Source of the DNA: Vampirovibrio chlorellavorus
GTDB taxonomy: Bacteria > Cyanobacteriota > Vampirovibrionia > Vampirovibrionales > Vampirovibrionaceae
NCBI RefSeq assembly: GCF_003149375.1
Contig: NZ_QFWH01000002.1
Span: forward strand, 310,001-374,000
Length of the DNA stretch: 64,000 nucleotides
Direction: 5' to 3'
This document shows positions 55,172 to 62,816 of the stretch, piece by piece. Under the pieces are notes generated by a model that was not told where the DNA came from, did not search any database, and worked only from the letters and a program-made list of their open reading frames with translations. Made by a program: the position numbers and the translations under genes. The stretch's first letter is position 1; each line of letters begins with the position of its first letter.

Positions 55172-55292
55172 GTGCCTCGCCACCACGCGCTTTTAAAACT
55201 GCGTGCAGCTCTCAAGCAGACTCGGACTGCTCCGAGCAATGCTATTCAGCGGGCTGTACTCAAACAGTTAAAAACGTGTTGTGAAGGGGTAC
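55172..55292 (+). repeat. Palindromic core-and-arm element, copy B (degenerate)
   Basis: A 121-bp element. Arms at 55172-55195 and 55269-55292 match at 17 of 24 positions, so this copy is the least perfect. Its core has AAAACTGCGTGCAGCTC, a hairpin CTCGGACTGCTCCGAG and CTGTACTCAAACAGTT. It begins 30 nt after the stop of the TonB-like gene, between it and convergent topA. Confidence 0.75.
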
Positions 55293-55296
55293 ACAC

Positions 55297-55334
55297 CACA
55301 ATCCCTGATGGGCAACTGCCGATCAGGGATTGTG
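55297..55334. terminator. Long hairpin between convergent genes
   Basis: A perfect 13-bp stem (CACAATCCCTGAT at 55297-55309 with its complement at 55322-55334), with an inner GGCA/TGCC stem. It adjoins palindromic copy B and precedes the topA stop. No U-tract follows directly, so it may block transcripts or protect 3' ends rather than act as a classic terminator. Confidence 0.55.
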
Positions 55335-55386
55335 AATTGATGTTTTAAATCGGTGGGATGCAGGCTGACAACAAGCCTGCAGGGCA

Positions 55387-57786
55387 TTAGGCAGGCGTGG
55401 TTTCCACTTCCTTGCTGAAGCCGCAGCCCTTTTCCGGGCAGGCGTGGAAAGTGCCCTTTTTCAGCACTTTTTCCGTGAGCAGACTGCCGCAGTCCGGGCA
55501 TTTTTCGGCCAGGGGCTTGTTCCAGAAAGCCTGATCGCAATCCGGGTAGCGGTTGCACCCGTAGAAAATCTTGCCTCGGCGGGATTTTTTGGCCACCACT
55601 TCGCCCTGATTGCACTTGGGGCAGGTGACTCCGGTTTTTTCCTCAAAGGACTTGTTGGCCCCGCAGCCTTCCGCCTGACACTTGAGGTATTGCCCAAAGC
55701 GTCCGTGCTTCATGACCATATCGCCGCCGCACTTTTCGCATTTCTCATCGCTGGGCTGATCTTCGGGTAGGGCCTTCTGATCTTTGCTTAAGGGGCGGGT
55801 GTACTTGCACTCTGGATACCCCGTACAGCCCATAAACTGGCTACCCCAGCGGCTGGTTTTCAGGGACATGGGCTTTTCGCAATCCGGGCAGCTTTCCCCT
55901 TCCAGCAGGATGACCACTTTTTCCATTTCATCGGTGGCCTTTTTCAGGGTGGCTTCAAAGGGGCCGTAAAAATCCCGAATGACGCCTTGCCAGGGGGTGG
56001 TGTCCTCTTCAATGTCATCCAGACGGGTTTCTAGCGCGGCGGTGAAGTTGACATCCACAATGTCCTGAAAGTGCTTGACTAGCACCTGATTGACCGCTTT
56101 GCCCAATGGCGTTGGCTTTAATGCCTTGTTTTCCATAAAAACATAGCCCCGATCCTGAACGGTGGCAATGGTGGGAGCATAGGTACTGGGTCGTCCAATG
56201 CCCAACTCTTCGAGTGTTTTGACCAGACTGGCTTCGTTGAAGCGCGGCGGAGGCTCGGTAAAGTGCTGCTTGGGCTCCACTTTGGAGAGGGAAATGGCGT
56301 CTCCCTTGGCCACATCCAGCAGGGCGGAGGCGACGACTTCTTCATCATCTTCAGCCTGATAAACGGCCATATAGCCCTTGAAGATGACCTTGCTATCGGA
56401 GCCCCGCAGCAGCAGGTTTTTGCAGGCCACTTCCACGGTTTTGGTGCGGATTTGGGCCGCTTCCATCTGGGAGGCCATAAAGCGGTTCCAGATGATGCTG
56501 TAAATGCGGGCCTGCTCTTCGCTCAAGGCGTCCTTGACCATGTCCGGGGTTTTATCCACGTAAGTAGGACGGATGGCTTCGTGGGCGTCCTGCACGTTTT
56601 TCTTGCTTTTCTTGCTGTAATCGTTGGGTTCGGCCGGATAAAACTCCTTGCCGTATTGCCGCACGATGAATTCCTTGGCCGCGTCCCGGGCTTCATCGGC
56701 CACCCGGGTGCTGTCGGTTCTCATGTAAGTGATCAAACCTTCCGGGCCGTTCCCCAGATCAATCCCCTCATACAGCTTTTGGGCGATTTGCATGGTCTTT
56801 TTCACGGAATAGCCAAAGCGGGTGCTGGCTTCCCGTTGCAGGGTACTGGTGATGAAGGGCGGCTGGGGTTTTCGCCTGGATTCTCGGGAGTTGACCGCCA
56901 CCACTTCCAGCGGGTTGGATTGCAGGGTTTTCACAATCTCCTGAGCGGCTTTTTCGTTGGGGATTTCCGCTTTTTCCCCGTCAATTTTGGCCAGGTTGGC
57001 CACCATGTGGTGGGTGTCCTTGGGATCTTTTTTCAGTTCCGTGCCAATGGTCCAGTATTCCACGGGAATAAAGGCCAGCACCTCTTCCTCCCGCTCGCAA
57101 ATCAGGCGCACGGCAACGCTTTGCACCCGTCCGGCGGACAGGCCCTTGCTCACTTTTTTCCAGAGCAGCGGGCTCAGCTTGTAGCCCACCAGTCGATCCA
57201 GCACCCGGCGGGCTTGCTGGGCGTTGACGCGGGGCAGGTTGATTTCCCGGGGATGCTGAATGGCTTCCAGAATGGCGTTTTTGGTAATTTCGTGAAACTC
57301 GATGCGATGCACCTTGGCCTTGGCGTTGTCCAGCAACATGGACACGTGCCAGGCAATGGCCTCTCCCTCACGGTCAGGGTCAGCCGCCAGGTAGATGGTA
57401 TCGCACTTGCGGGCGGCTTCTTGCAGTTCCTCCACCAGGTCGGCCTTGGCCGATAGCACTTCGTACATGGGCTCGAAGTTCTGATCGATGTCCACGCCCA
57501 GCTTTTTTTCCGGGAGATCCCGAATGTGGCCCACGCTGGCCTTGATTTGAAACTTGGCCCCCAGAATTTTTTTCAGCGTCTTGGCCTTGGCCGGGGACTC
57601 TACGATGACCAGTGAGCGACCCTTGCCACCCTCTTCGGAATCGTCTTCATCCAGACCTGCGTCCGTGCTGGCTTTTTTGGTTTTGGCTTTGGCCGTGGTT
57701 TTGGTGGCCGCTGTTTTCACGGTTTTTTTGGCGGTGGGTTTGGTTGCCGTTTTGGCGGAAGTTTTGGGGGCGGAAGCTTTAGGCAT
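55387..57786 (-). CDS. topA: DNA topoisomerase I
   Basis: Relaxes negative supercoils by single-strand passage. A Lys/Ala/Thr-rich N-terminal extension of about 55 residues precedes the Toprim domain (LVIVESPAKAKTLKK, AADPDREGEAIAWH). The catalytic Tyr is Tyr354 in GLITYMRTDSTR. SAGRVQSVAVRLI marks the gate. Near the C-terminus are four zinc-ribbon units: CPDCEKPM...CTGYPEC, CEKCGGDM...CQAEGCG, CPKCNQGE...CNRYPDC and CPDCGSLL...CPEKGCG. The length of 799 is normal. The basic leader echoes the phasin-like protein. Confidence 0.96.
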   Translation of the reverse strand: MPKASAPKTSAKTATKPTAKKTVKTAATKTTAKAKTKKASTDAGLDEDDSEEGGKGRSLVIVESPAKAKTLKKILGAKFQIKASVGHIRDLPEKKLGVDIDQNFEPMYEVLSAKADLVEELQEAARKCDTIYLAADPDREGEAIAWHVSMLLDNAKAKVHRIEFHEITKNAILEAIQHPREINLPRVNAQQARRVLDRLVGYKLSPLLWKKVSKGLSAGRVQSVAVRLICEREEEVLAFIPVEYWTIGTELKKDPKDTHHMVANLAKIDGEKAEIPNEKAAQEIVKTLQSNPLEVVAVNSRESRRKPQPPFITSTLQREASTRFGYSVKKTMQIAQKLYEGIDLGNGPEGLITYMRTDSTRVADEARDAAKEFIVRQYGKEFYPAEPNDYSKKSKKNVQDAHEAIRPTYVDKTPDMVKDALSEEQARIYSIIWNRFMASQMEAAQIRTKTVEVACKNLLLRGSDSKVIFKGYMAVYQAEDDEEVVASALLDVAKGDAISLSKVEPKQHFTEPPPRFNEASLVKTLEELGIGRPSTYAPTIATVQDRGYVFMENKALKPTPLGKAVNQVLVKHFQDIVDVNFTAALETRLDDIEEDTTPWQGVIRDFYGPFEATLKKATDEMEKVVILLEGESCPDCEKPMSLKTSRWGSQFMGCTGYPECKYTRPLSKDQKALPEDQPSDEKCEKCGGDMVMKHGRFGQYLKCQAEGCGANKSFEEKTGVTCPKCNQGEVVAKKSRRGKIFYGCNRYPDCDQAFWNKPLAEKCPDCGSLLTEKVLKKGTFHACPEKGCGFSKEVETTPA

Positions 57787-58342
57787 GGACGTGGGGTACC
57801 GTTCTCAGTGTTAACAGACGCTTGTGTATGAGCACCCACCTTATATGGCAATAAGACGGTGTCTGCCATCTTAAAGTCTTTCCGCCAAAAAATGCAAGAG
57901 GTCATCTTTGCCACGGGGCGCAGGAGCAGGGGTGGCTGATTCTACAAGGTGAGTTTCTTAAATGGGCACTCAGCGGTATAATGTAACCAAAGCTTCATAT
58001 TTGTGGTATCAATAATGAGGAGTTTGCGCCACAAGATCCAGGCTGTTCGCTGAGGAGACAGGACATCGCCCGGAGTCGTCTTTTAAGGCCAGTCAAAACT
58101 GTGGCAGAGCGTAAAAAGGAAAGAAAAGGAACGACAATCGCCTGCTGGCGTGGATTGACCCCTTTAGGCTGTTTTGCTCCCCCTTTTCCGGGCCGATTTG
58201 ATGACATCACAGCTGACCCCACTCTTTGATAGCCGTATTATCCACCCCGAGCCCTGATGATGTTGGAGACTGGTTAGCGTAAACCACCTGTTCAGCAACC
58301 CCGTTCGTGAGTTTAGAGACGTGAGTTTATAGAGAGGTAGAG
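57787..58342. other. Long divergent region / possible structured leader
   Basis: A 556-bp gap between topA (minus) and the Asn/Tyr-rich secreted protein (plus). A perfect TATAAT stands at 57977-57982 with only a weak -35. If used, it gives a leader of about 350 nt before the ATG at 58343, which follows GAGAGGTAGAG. No small gene, known riboswitch or SRP/tmRNA/6S signature was recognised in it. Confidence 0.4.
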
Positions 58343-59176
58343 ATGACTCAATTCAAGTTCAACGCACTGGCCAAAAGTATTTTAAGCGCGAATTTAGCCC
58401 TGAGCTTCGTGGTGATGCCCGCCGTGGCTTTGGCCGATGGCACTTTGCAGCTGAAACCCCTTCAGGACACCACCGTTTACAGCAACAACGCCTACAACAA
58501 CAATGGCTACGGTAATGCCGGTTACAACAACAATACCGGTTATAACAGCAATGGCTATGGCAACGATTATTACAGCAACAATAACAACTACAGCTACGAC
58601 AACACCACCCTGCGGGGCCGCCTGATCTCCATTCCCAAAGGCACTTTGATGACCATTCATACCGATGTGCCCATTACCACCTATGCGGCGCACGTGGGCG
58701 ATCCCATTACCGCCACCCTGGAAAACGACATTTTTGTGAACGATGCCGTGGCCATTCCGGCGGGCAGTCAGGTGCTGGGACAGGTGGCCAACGTGAACAG
58801 CGCCTCTCATCTGGGCAAGCACGGGGACATTGACGTTCGCTTTGATAGCATTAAACTGCCCGATGGTCGGGTGGTGGCCATTAACGCCCACATCGTGACC
58901 AAAGATCAGTCCGGTGTGCTGAGAGGCGACACCTACGCCATGGATATTGCCAAAGGGGTGGGCATTGCCGCTGGGGCCACGGGCGTGGGAACCCTGATGG
59001 GGACCGCTGCCGGTGGTTTGCTGGGTAGCGTGGGCACCGGGGCCTTGTTCGGTCTGGGTGTGGGCGCGCTGGGCGGCATGGGCTACGCTTTGGCCCGCAA
59101 AGGCAAGGAAGTGGTGGTTCCCGCCGGTTCCCGGCTGAGCGTGATGGTGGACACCCCGGTGACCGTCAGCCAGTAA
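58343..59176 (+). CDS. Secreted Asn/Tyr-rich protein with VirB10-like beta region
   Basis: 277 residues. Signal peptide with likely cut after AVALA. Residues 45-92 are an Asn/Gly/Tyr repeat segment (NNNGYGNAGYNNN style). A folded part follows: GRLISIPKGTLMTIHTDVPI, IPAGSQVLGQVANVNSASHLGKHGDIDVRFDSIKLPDG and VPAGSRLSVMVDTPVTV. This resembles the beta-rich VirB10/TrbI-type or related envelope domains (IP.G..V.G.V pattern). A glycine-zipper hydrophobic stretch near residues 205-245 could insert in a membrane. Function unknown; the family link is tentative. Confidence 0.72.
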   Translation: MTQFKFNALAKSILSANLALSFVVMPAVALADGTLQLKPLQDTTVYSNNAYNNNGYGNAGYNNNTGYNSNGYGNDYYSNNNNYSYDNTTLRGRLISIPKGTLMTIHTDVPITTYAAHVGDPITATLENDIFVNDAVAIPAGSQVLGQVANVNSASHLGKHGDIDVRFDSIKLPDGRVVAINAHIVTKDQSGVLRGDTYAMDIAKGVGIAAGATGVGTLMGTAAGGLLGSVGTGALFGLGVGALGGMGYALARKGKEVVVPAGSRLSVMVDTPVTVSQ

Positions 59177-59202
59177 GGGTTCACTGCATCTCTTATCAAT
59201 TG

Positions 59203-59345
59203 GGGTCAGTATCCCTGCACAAGCCGTTTCTAAAACTGCATGCAGCCGTGGACTGTTAATGAACGCTCTTGGCATAATTGCCAAGCTCCTATTGAAGGCG
59301 TTGTACTCAAACCGTTACAAACGGCTTGTGCATGGATACTGACCC
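59203..59345 (+). repeat. Palindromic core-and-arm element, copy C
   Basis: A 143-bp element. The 27-bp arms (59203-59229 and 59319-59345) pair at 26 positions. Inside are AAAACTGCATGCAGC, hairpin TTGGCATAATTGCCAA and TTGTACTCAAACCGTTA. It starts 26 nt after the stop of the secreted Asn/Tyr-rich gene and is followed five bases later by a bidirectional terminator. Confidence 0.9.
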
Positions 59346-59349
59346 ATTT

Positions 59350-59383
59350 AAAAAAGCCCGGCTGGCATGAGTCGGGCTTTTTT
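59350..59383. terminator. Bidirectional intrinsic terminator
   Basis: AAAAAAGCCCG at 59350-59360 pairs with CGGGCTTTTTT at 59373-59383. The six-A and six-T tracts allow termination on both strands, serving the convergent genes on either side. Confidence 0.8.
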
Positions 59384-59388
59384 GAGGT

Positions 59389-59745
59389 TTACTGAAATTT
59401 GATTTTAGGCTGAATTTGCTGAATCAGGCGATCGATGCGCTTTTTATCCAGTCCCGGCAGTTTGCGGTAAAAATCCTGCACATCGGTGTAGGGACGATTG
59501 CGCATCACCTTCAGGGCGATGTCCTCATTCAGGCCGGGCAGCGTTTTTAGCTGGTTTAAGCTGTCTAGATTAACGTTGATACGCTGGGGCAAAGTGATGC
59601 TTTGCCTTAAATCGTCCTGAAAAGCCAGCTCCGGGGGGACGTAAGTGTCCCAAAATGTGGCGGCGGTGGCTGGATGTGACAAACCTTGCGCCCACGACAG
59701 CAGGAGCAACAGAATGGCAGCATGTTTCAGGGGATGGGTTCTCAT
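59389..59745 (-). CDS. Secreted helix-hairpin-helix protein (ComEA-like)
   Basis: 118 residues. Signal peptide MRTHPLKHAAILLLLLSWA with likely cut after ATA. The mature C-terminus is a ComEA-type HhH pair: INVNLDSLNQLKTLPGLNED, then YTDVQDFYRKLPGLDKKRIDRL. In competence systems such proteins bind incoming DNA, and this one may do the same in the periplasm, although other ComE proteins are not in the window. The first Ala of the usual NINTA is replaced. A GTG nine codons upstream is an alternative start. Confidence 0.78.
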   Translation of the reverse strand: MRTHPLKHAAILLLLLSWAQGLSHPATAATFWDTYVPPELAFQDDLRQSITLPQRINVNLDSLNQLKTLPGLNEDIALKVMRNRPYTDVQDFYRKLPGLDKKRIDRLIQQIQPKIKFQ

Positions 59746-59867
59746 ACGATGGAGAGCAGACGGGCTTGTCACGTTTCTGAATTCTCAACGTTTCTGGATT
59801 TTGGACACTTTCCAACCGTTAGGGTGAACAGATTCGGTTTAATGGCAGCGATGAATATAAAACCCCT

Positions 59868-60063
59868 CAAACATACTTGGCCCATGGAAATGGAGCAATT
59901 GGGCATGGGTTTGATTTTACAAGTTGTTACAAATCAGGGAAAACACTCAAGTTTTTGCCCGGGTTGGCGATACCTAAATTACAAATAAGTGGCTCGCCCA
60001 AACAGAGCCCTTATTTCCCCAACCTCCTCCCCAAGTCACGCTACCGCTTTTGGTAGCTTTTTT
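59868..60063 (+). ncRNA. Candidate structured small RNA ending in an intrinsic terminator
   Basis: At 60040-60063 a hairpin GCTACC/GGTAGC with six T is oriented only for the plus strand. No plus-strand gene precedes it: the HhH gene is on the minus strand and 59203-59345 already has its own terminator. Upstream, TATAAA at 59856-59861 may be a -10 box. Within the span, ACTTGG near 59874 pairs with CCAAGT near 60032. Internal hairpins CCCATG/CATGGG, TGATTT/AAATCA and GGGAAAAC/GTTTTTGCCC lie between. The length of about 196 nt is similar to 6S RNA, but I do not recognise a known family. Confidence 0.42.
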
Positions 60064-60085
60064 CTTATGCAGCGGTTGATAAGAC

Positions 60086-60102
60086 GGGGCTTTGCCCCTT
60101 TT
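60086..60102 (+). terminator. Small second hairpin with T-run
   Basis: GGGGC/GCCCC stem with a three-base loop and a TTTT tract, 23 nt after the terminator at 60040-60063. It may back that one up. The stem is only 5 bp. Confidence 0.4.
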
Positions 60103-60135
60103 CTCCACCGCTTGGAGGAACTTTGAAGCGCTCAG

Positions 60136-60163
60136 TTGTGCAGGGTGGAAAGATCGGTATAAT
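60136..60163 (+). promoter_or_regulatory. Promoter of the zinc-ribbon gene
   Basis: TTGTGC at 60136-60141 and a perfect TATAAT at 60158-60163, spaced 16 bp. Initiation near 60170 gives a leader of about 97 nt before the ATG at 60267. Confidence 0.6.
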
Positions 60164-60266
60164 AAAACTTTGATATGGGCGTAAAGTTCAGTTGTACCGA
60201 TGAATTTGCGCCGGGGACAAACGAGAGCATCTGTTAGATCACACAAAGCGGGATAACGGGGAACCA

Positions 60267-60722
60267 ATGCAACTGATCAAGGCGCTGGCCGCCTTTTATC
60301 AAACCTTGTTTGCGCGCGATTGCGAGCATCGACAAATCCAGCCCACCAGTGGCAAGGGTTGTGGTTCCGCCTTTTGTCCTGACTGTGGCTATAAAATTCA
60401 GGTCATGTGGACGTTGTGCCGGTGTCGTACCTGTGGCTCCAAACGCTATCCCAAACAGGGGGCGGATGGGCGAATTTCTACGCAGTACAAATACTGCCAA
60501 CACTGCGGTCAGGCCGATTATCAGATCATCAAGAAGGACAAGATCAACATCCACGAGATGAGCTACGCCTTACTGACCAAAGAGATTGACTACGCCGAGG
60601 AGCGCCTGTTTAAACCCAAGACCACCAGCAATCCGTTCGAGCGGGTGAAGGGTCTGGACATTGTGGAAGGCGAAGTCCTGCGCAGTGAACAGACGTATTA
60701 CACGCGCGGAAAAGTCTGGTAA
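60267..60722 (+). CDS. Zinc-ribbon protein, function unknown
   Basis: 151 residues. Three Cys pairs can be seen: FCPDCG, CRCRTCG and YCQHCG, suggesting one or two zinc ribbons in the first 85 residues. The rest is charged with a likely helix (MSYALLTKEIDYAEERLF) and a short basic tail. No DNA-binding or enzyme family is recognised. A strong GGGGA precedes the ATG, and a good promoter stands upstream. It is followed by palindromic copy D. Confidence 0.72.
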   Translation: MQLIKALAAFYQTLFARDCEHRQIQPTSGKGCGSAFCPDCGYKIQVMWTLCRCRTCGSKRYPKQGADGRISTQYKYCQHCGQADYQIIKKDKINIHEMSYALLTKEIDYAEERLFKPKTTSNPFERVKGLDIVEGEVLRSEQTYYTRGKVW

Positions 60723-60760
60723 CTCCACTTTTGGACAGTCGCTCCGGCCACTCTTGAAAA

Positions 60761-60905
60761 GGCAGGTATCCCTTCACCACGCGTTTCAAAAACTGCGTGC
60801 AGCTCAAACAAGTTGAGGAATTTCTTTTGGCAAAGCTGCCAAGCTCAAGTTTTTTAACTCGCTGTACTCAAACCGTTAGAAACGTGTGGTGAAGGGATAC
60901 CTGCC
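60761..60905 (+). repeat. Palindromic core-and-arm element, copy D
   Basis: A 145-bp element. The 27-bp arms (60761-60787 and 60879-60905) pair at 26 positions. Inside are AAAACTGCGTGCAGCTC, hairpin TTGGCAAAGCTGCCAA, and TTAACTCGCTGTACTCAAAC. It begins 38 nt after the zinc-ribbon stop and ends 22 nt before the convergent yggT stop. Its interior aligns almost base for base with copy A read on the other strand. Confidence 0.92.
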
Positions 60906-60927
60906 CTTTAAAATAAGACAGCCTTGC

Positions 60928-61209
60928 CTAAAATAAAGGGCGGCAGGTGAAGGGGCACTGCTGTTGCAGGAACGATTGCACCAGGCTGAGTACAAAAAAC
61001 AGCAGGATGGGGGAAAAATCAATGCCGCCCATCGGTGGGATCAGGCGGCTAAAGGGGGCCATCACCGGATCGGTAATGGCCCTGAGCCCTTGAAAGGGTT
61101 GATTGTACCAATCGATGTTGGGTAGCCAGGTCAGCAAAATGCGGGCCAGCAACAAAATTTTGTACAGGTTGCAAGCGTAAAACAGGACTTCCCAAACAGT
61201 GGTACTCAT
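60928..61209 (-). CDS. yggT: YggT-family membrane protein
   Basis: 93 residues with two membrane helices. Family pattern: ILLLARILLTWLPNIDWYN, GLRAITDPVMAPFSRLIPPMGGIDFSPILLFFVL. YggT proteins are thought to act in osmotic tolerance, cell division or thylakoid/plastid nucleoid positioning depending on lineage; the cyanobacterial homologue is one of these. It lies 12 nt after mtnP in the same direction, so co-transcription is likely. It ends with a short Cys-containing tail. Confidence 0.92.
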   Translation of the reverse strand: MSTTVWEVLFYACNLYKILLLARILLTWLPNIDWYNQPFQGLRAITDPVMAPFSRLIPPMGGIDFSPILLFFVLSLVQSFLQQQCPFTCRPLF

Positions 61210-61221
61210 TAATATTGTTCC

Positions 61222-62046
61222 TTAACCGTGACGGGACGAAGCCAGAATGTTGGCGAACTCCGGTGCTTTGCTGGCCGGTGGCATCAGTTCAATCAATTTG
61301 AACAACAGACGACGCAGCTTGGCGTTGTTCTCGTTGAACACTTCAATCACTTCCACGTGGCTGACCGGAGGAACGCCTTCCACCCCTGTATCGTAATCGG
61401 TGATCAGGGAAATGTTCAAGGGGTCCATTTCCAGTTCCTTCACCAGATGGGCTTCCGGGTACTGGGTCATGTTGATCACTTCCCAACCCTGATCGCGGAA
61501 CCACTTGGATTCGGAGCGGGTGCTGAAGCGGGGCCCCTGGATGACCACGATGGTGCCTTTGTCGTGGAAGGGGATTTGGCAATCCTTAGCCGCCTGGATG
61601 GCCAGCTGGCGCAGCTCTTCGGAGTAGGGATCGGCGGCACTGACGTGGGTGGTGATGGGGCCATCGAAGAAGGTATCGGCCCGGCCGGTGGTGCGGTCTA
61701 CGTACTGATCGCAGAATACGAACTCGCCCGGTTTAATGTGCTTTTGCAGGCTACCGGCGGCGCAGGGGCAAATGACCCGCTGGATACCCAGGGCTTTGAA
61801 GGCCCACACGTTGGCCCGGTAGTTGATTTTGTGGGGGGGCAGGGAGTGATCCCGGCCATGGCGGGGCATAAAGGCCACCCGTTTGCCGCCGACGGTGCCA
61901 ATGGTAATGGTGGCGCTGGGAGAACCGTAAGGGGTTTCCACCTTGACTTCAACGGCGTCGTCGATGAAGTTATAGAAGCCGGAACCGCCGAATACGCCGA
62001 TTTCCGCCTGATGTTCCAGTTTATCGGTGAAGGTGAAGGCAGACAT
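61222..62046 (-). CDS. mtnP: S-methyl-5'-thioadenosine phosphorylase
   Basis: MTAP cleaves methylthioadenosine to adenine and methylthioribose-1-phosphate in methionine salvage. The 274-residue PNP-family enzyme shows IGVFGGSGFYNF, AFMPRHGRDHSLPPHKINYRANVWA, FCDQYVDRTTGRADTFF, IQGPRFSTRSES and NMTQYPEAHLVKELEM, with the DYDTGVEG catalytic Asp region. The MTAP-specific His-rich block PRHGRDH is complete. It is first of a probable two-gene operon with yggT. Confidence 0.95.
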   Translation of the reverse strand: MSAFTFTDKLEHQAEIGVFGGSGFYNFIDDAVEVKVETPYGSPSATITIGTVGGKRVAFMPRHGRDHSLPPHKINYRANVWAFKALGIQRVICPCAAGSLQKHIKPGEFVFCDQYVDRTTGRADTFFDGPITTHVSAADPYSEELRQLAIQAAKDCQIPFHDKGTIVVIQGPRFSTRSESKWFRDQGWEVINMTQYPEAHLVKELEMDPLNISLITDYDTGVEGVPPVSHVEVIEVFNENNAKLRRLLFKLIELMPPASKAPEFANILASSRHG

Positions 62047-62240
62047 TGTAGAAATACTCCATAAAAGCCACAGTCATTCAGACTGCATATTGACGGGCTT
62101 CATCGTATGCAAAAGGGGCGGGGAATGCAAACGGCGCTCGGGGTTCGGGGCGGGTCGGGTAGCCTTGGTAAAACTGAAGAAAAGAAAAAAGCGACGCCGG
62201 TATTGGAGGTAATCAGAACGCGGGCATCGCTATTTAATGA

Positions 62241-62290
62241 AAATTATTCTCAACTGATGGAATTCAGAATACCCTACTTGAGAATAATTT
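62241..62290. promoter_or_regulatory. Perfect 13-bp inverted repeat, Fur-box-like
   Basis: AAATTATTCTCAA at 62241-62253 and its exact complement TTGAGAATAATTT at 62278-62290, 24 bp apart. Each half, with its flank, approximates the Fur 7-1-7 pattern: on the minus strand the first reads TGAGAATAATTTTCA, a near-palindrome (6 of 7 paired). The target gene is unclear, as mtnP starts about 195 nt away. Confidence 0.4.
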
Positions 62291-62406
62291 GCAACTGGCT
62301 ATGACAACGATGAAGATAGATTGGTCAGGGCAACCTGATGGTGCCGTTTTAATCAATATTCCTATTAAAACAAGACTTTGAGCCTGAATTCAGTTAAAAA
62401 AAGTGC

Positions 62407-62436
62407 TTGGCATTTTTAAAAAGGTTGGGTTATACT
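62407..62436 (+). promoter_or_regulatory. Promoter of tRNA-Asn
   Basis: TTGGCA at 62407-62412 and TATACT at 62431-62436 with an 18-bp spacer, 24 bp before the tRNA 5' end. Confidence 0.65.
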
Positions 62437-62460
62437 CCATCTCACAATCAAACAAAACAT

Positions 62461-62532
<72 letters not shown>

Positions 62533-62575
62533 TTTTTTATTTCTTCTTTTTGGGTTTTTTGCCAAATAATAAAAC

Positions 62576-62715
62576 GATGAGGCTGCCCTCTCAGTCCGTT
62601 TGTAGCTGTTTGAGTACAGCGAGTTTAAAAAATGTCTGGTACTCTCATCCAGAGCGCTCTCTGTTTGTTGGAGCTGGAGGCAGTTTTACAATTGTACTGA
62701 GAGGGCAGCCTCGTC
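62576..62715 (-). repeat. Palindromic core-and-arm element, copy E
   Basis: A 140-bp element. Arms at 62576-62595 and 62696-62715 pair over 20 positions with one G-T wobble. On the minus strand it reads AAAACTGCCTCCAGCTC, a self-complementary AGAGCGCTCT, and AACTCGCTGTACTCAAAC. It starts 43 nt after tRNA-Asn and lies before the stop of the convergent peptidase gene. Confidence 0.88.
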
Positions 62716-62816
62716 TTAATAAAATGCAGGCGAATCGGGTGAGGATTGCCTGCATGGATGTTTTTATGTTGGCTGGGGCTGCTTTACACGGAGCCTGCTT
62801 GCCGCCGGGTAAAGTC

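Larger units (their letters stand above)
62047..62460. other. Divergent region mtnP / tRNA-Asn with two Fur-like half-sites
   Basis: A 414-bp non-coding stretch. It holds an inverted pair (62241-62253 and 62278-62290) and the tRNA promoter, both listed separately. The frame open across 62107-62304 has poor codon features and no ribosome site, so I do not call a gene. Confidence 0.45.

Noticed and set aside
57995-58222. A 75-codon minus-strand frame upstream of topA
   Set aside because: It has no ribosome site, no plausible fold and overlaps the likely leader of the divergent gene.
62107-62304. A 65-codon plus-strand frame before tRNA-Asn
   Set aside because: It spans the inverted repeat at 62241-62290, has poor composition and lacks a ribosome site.
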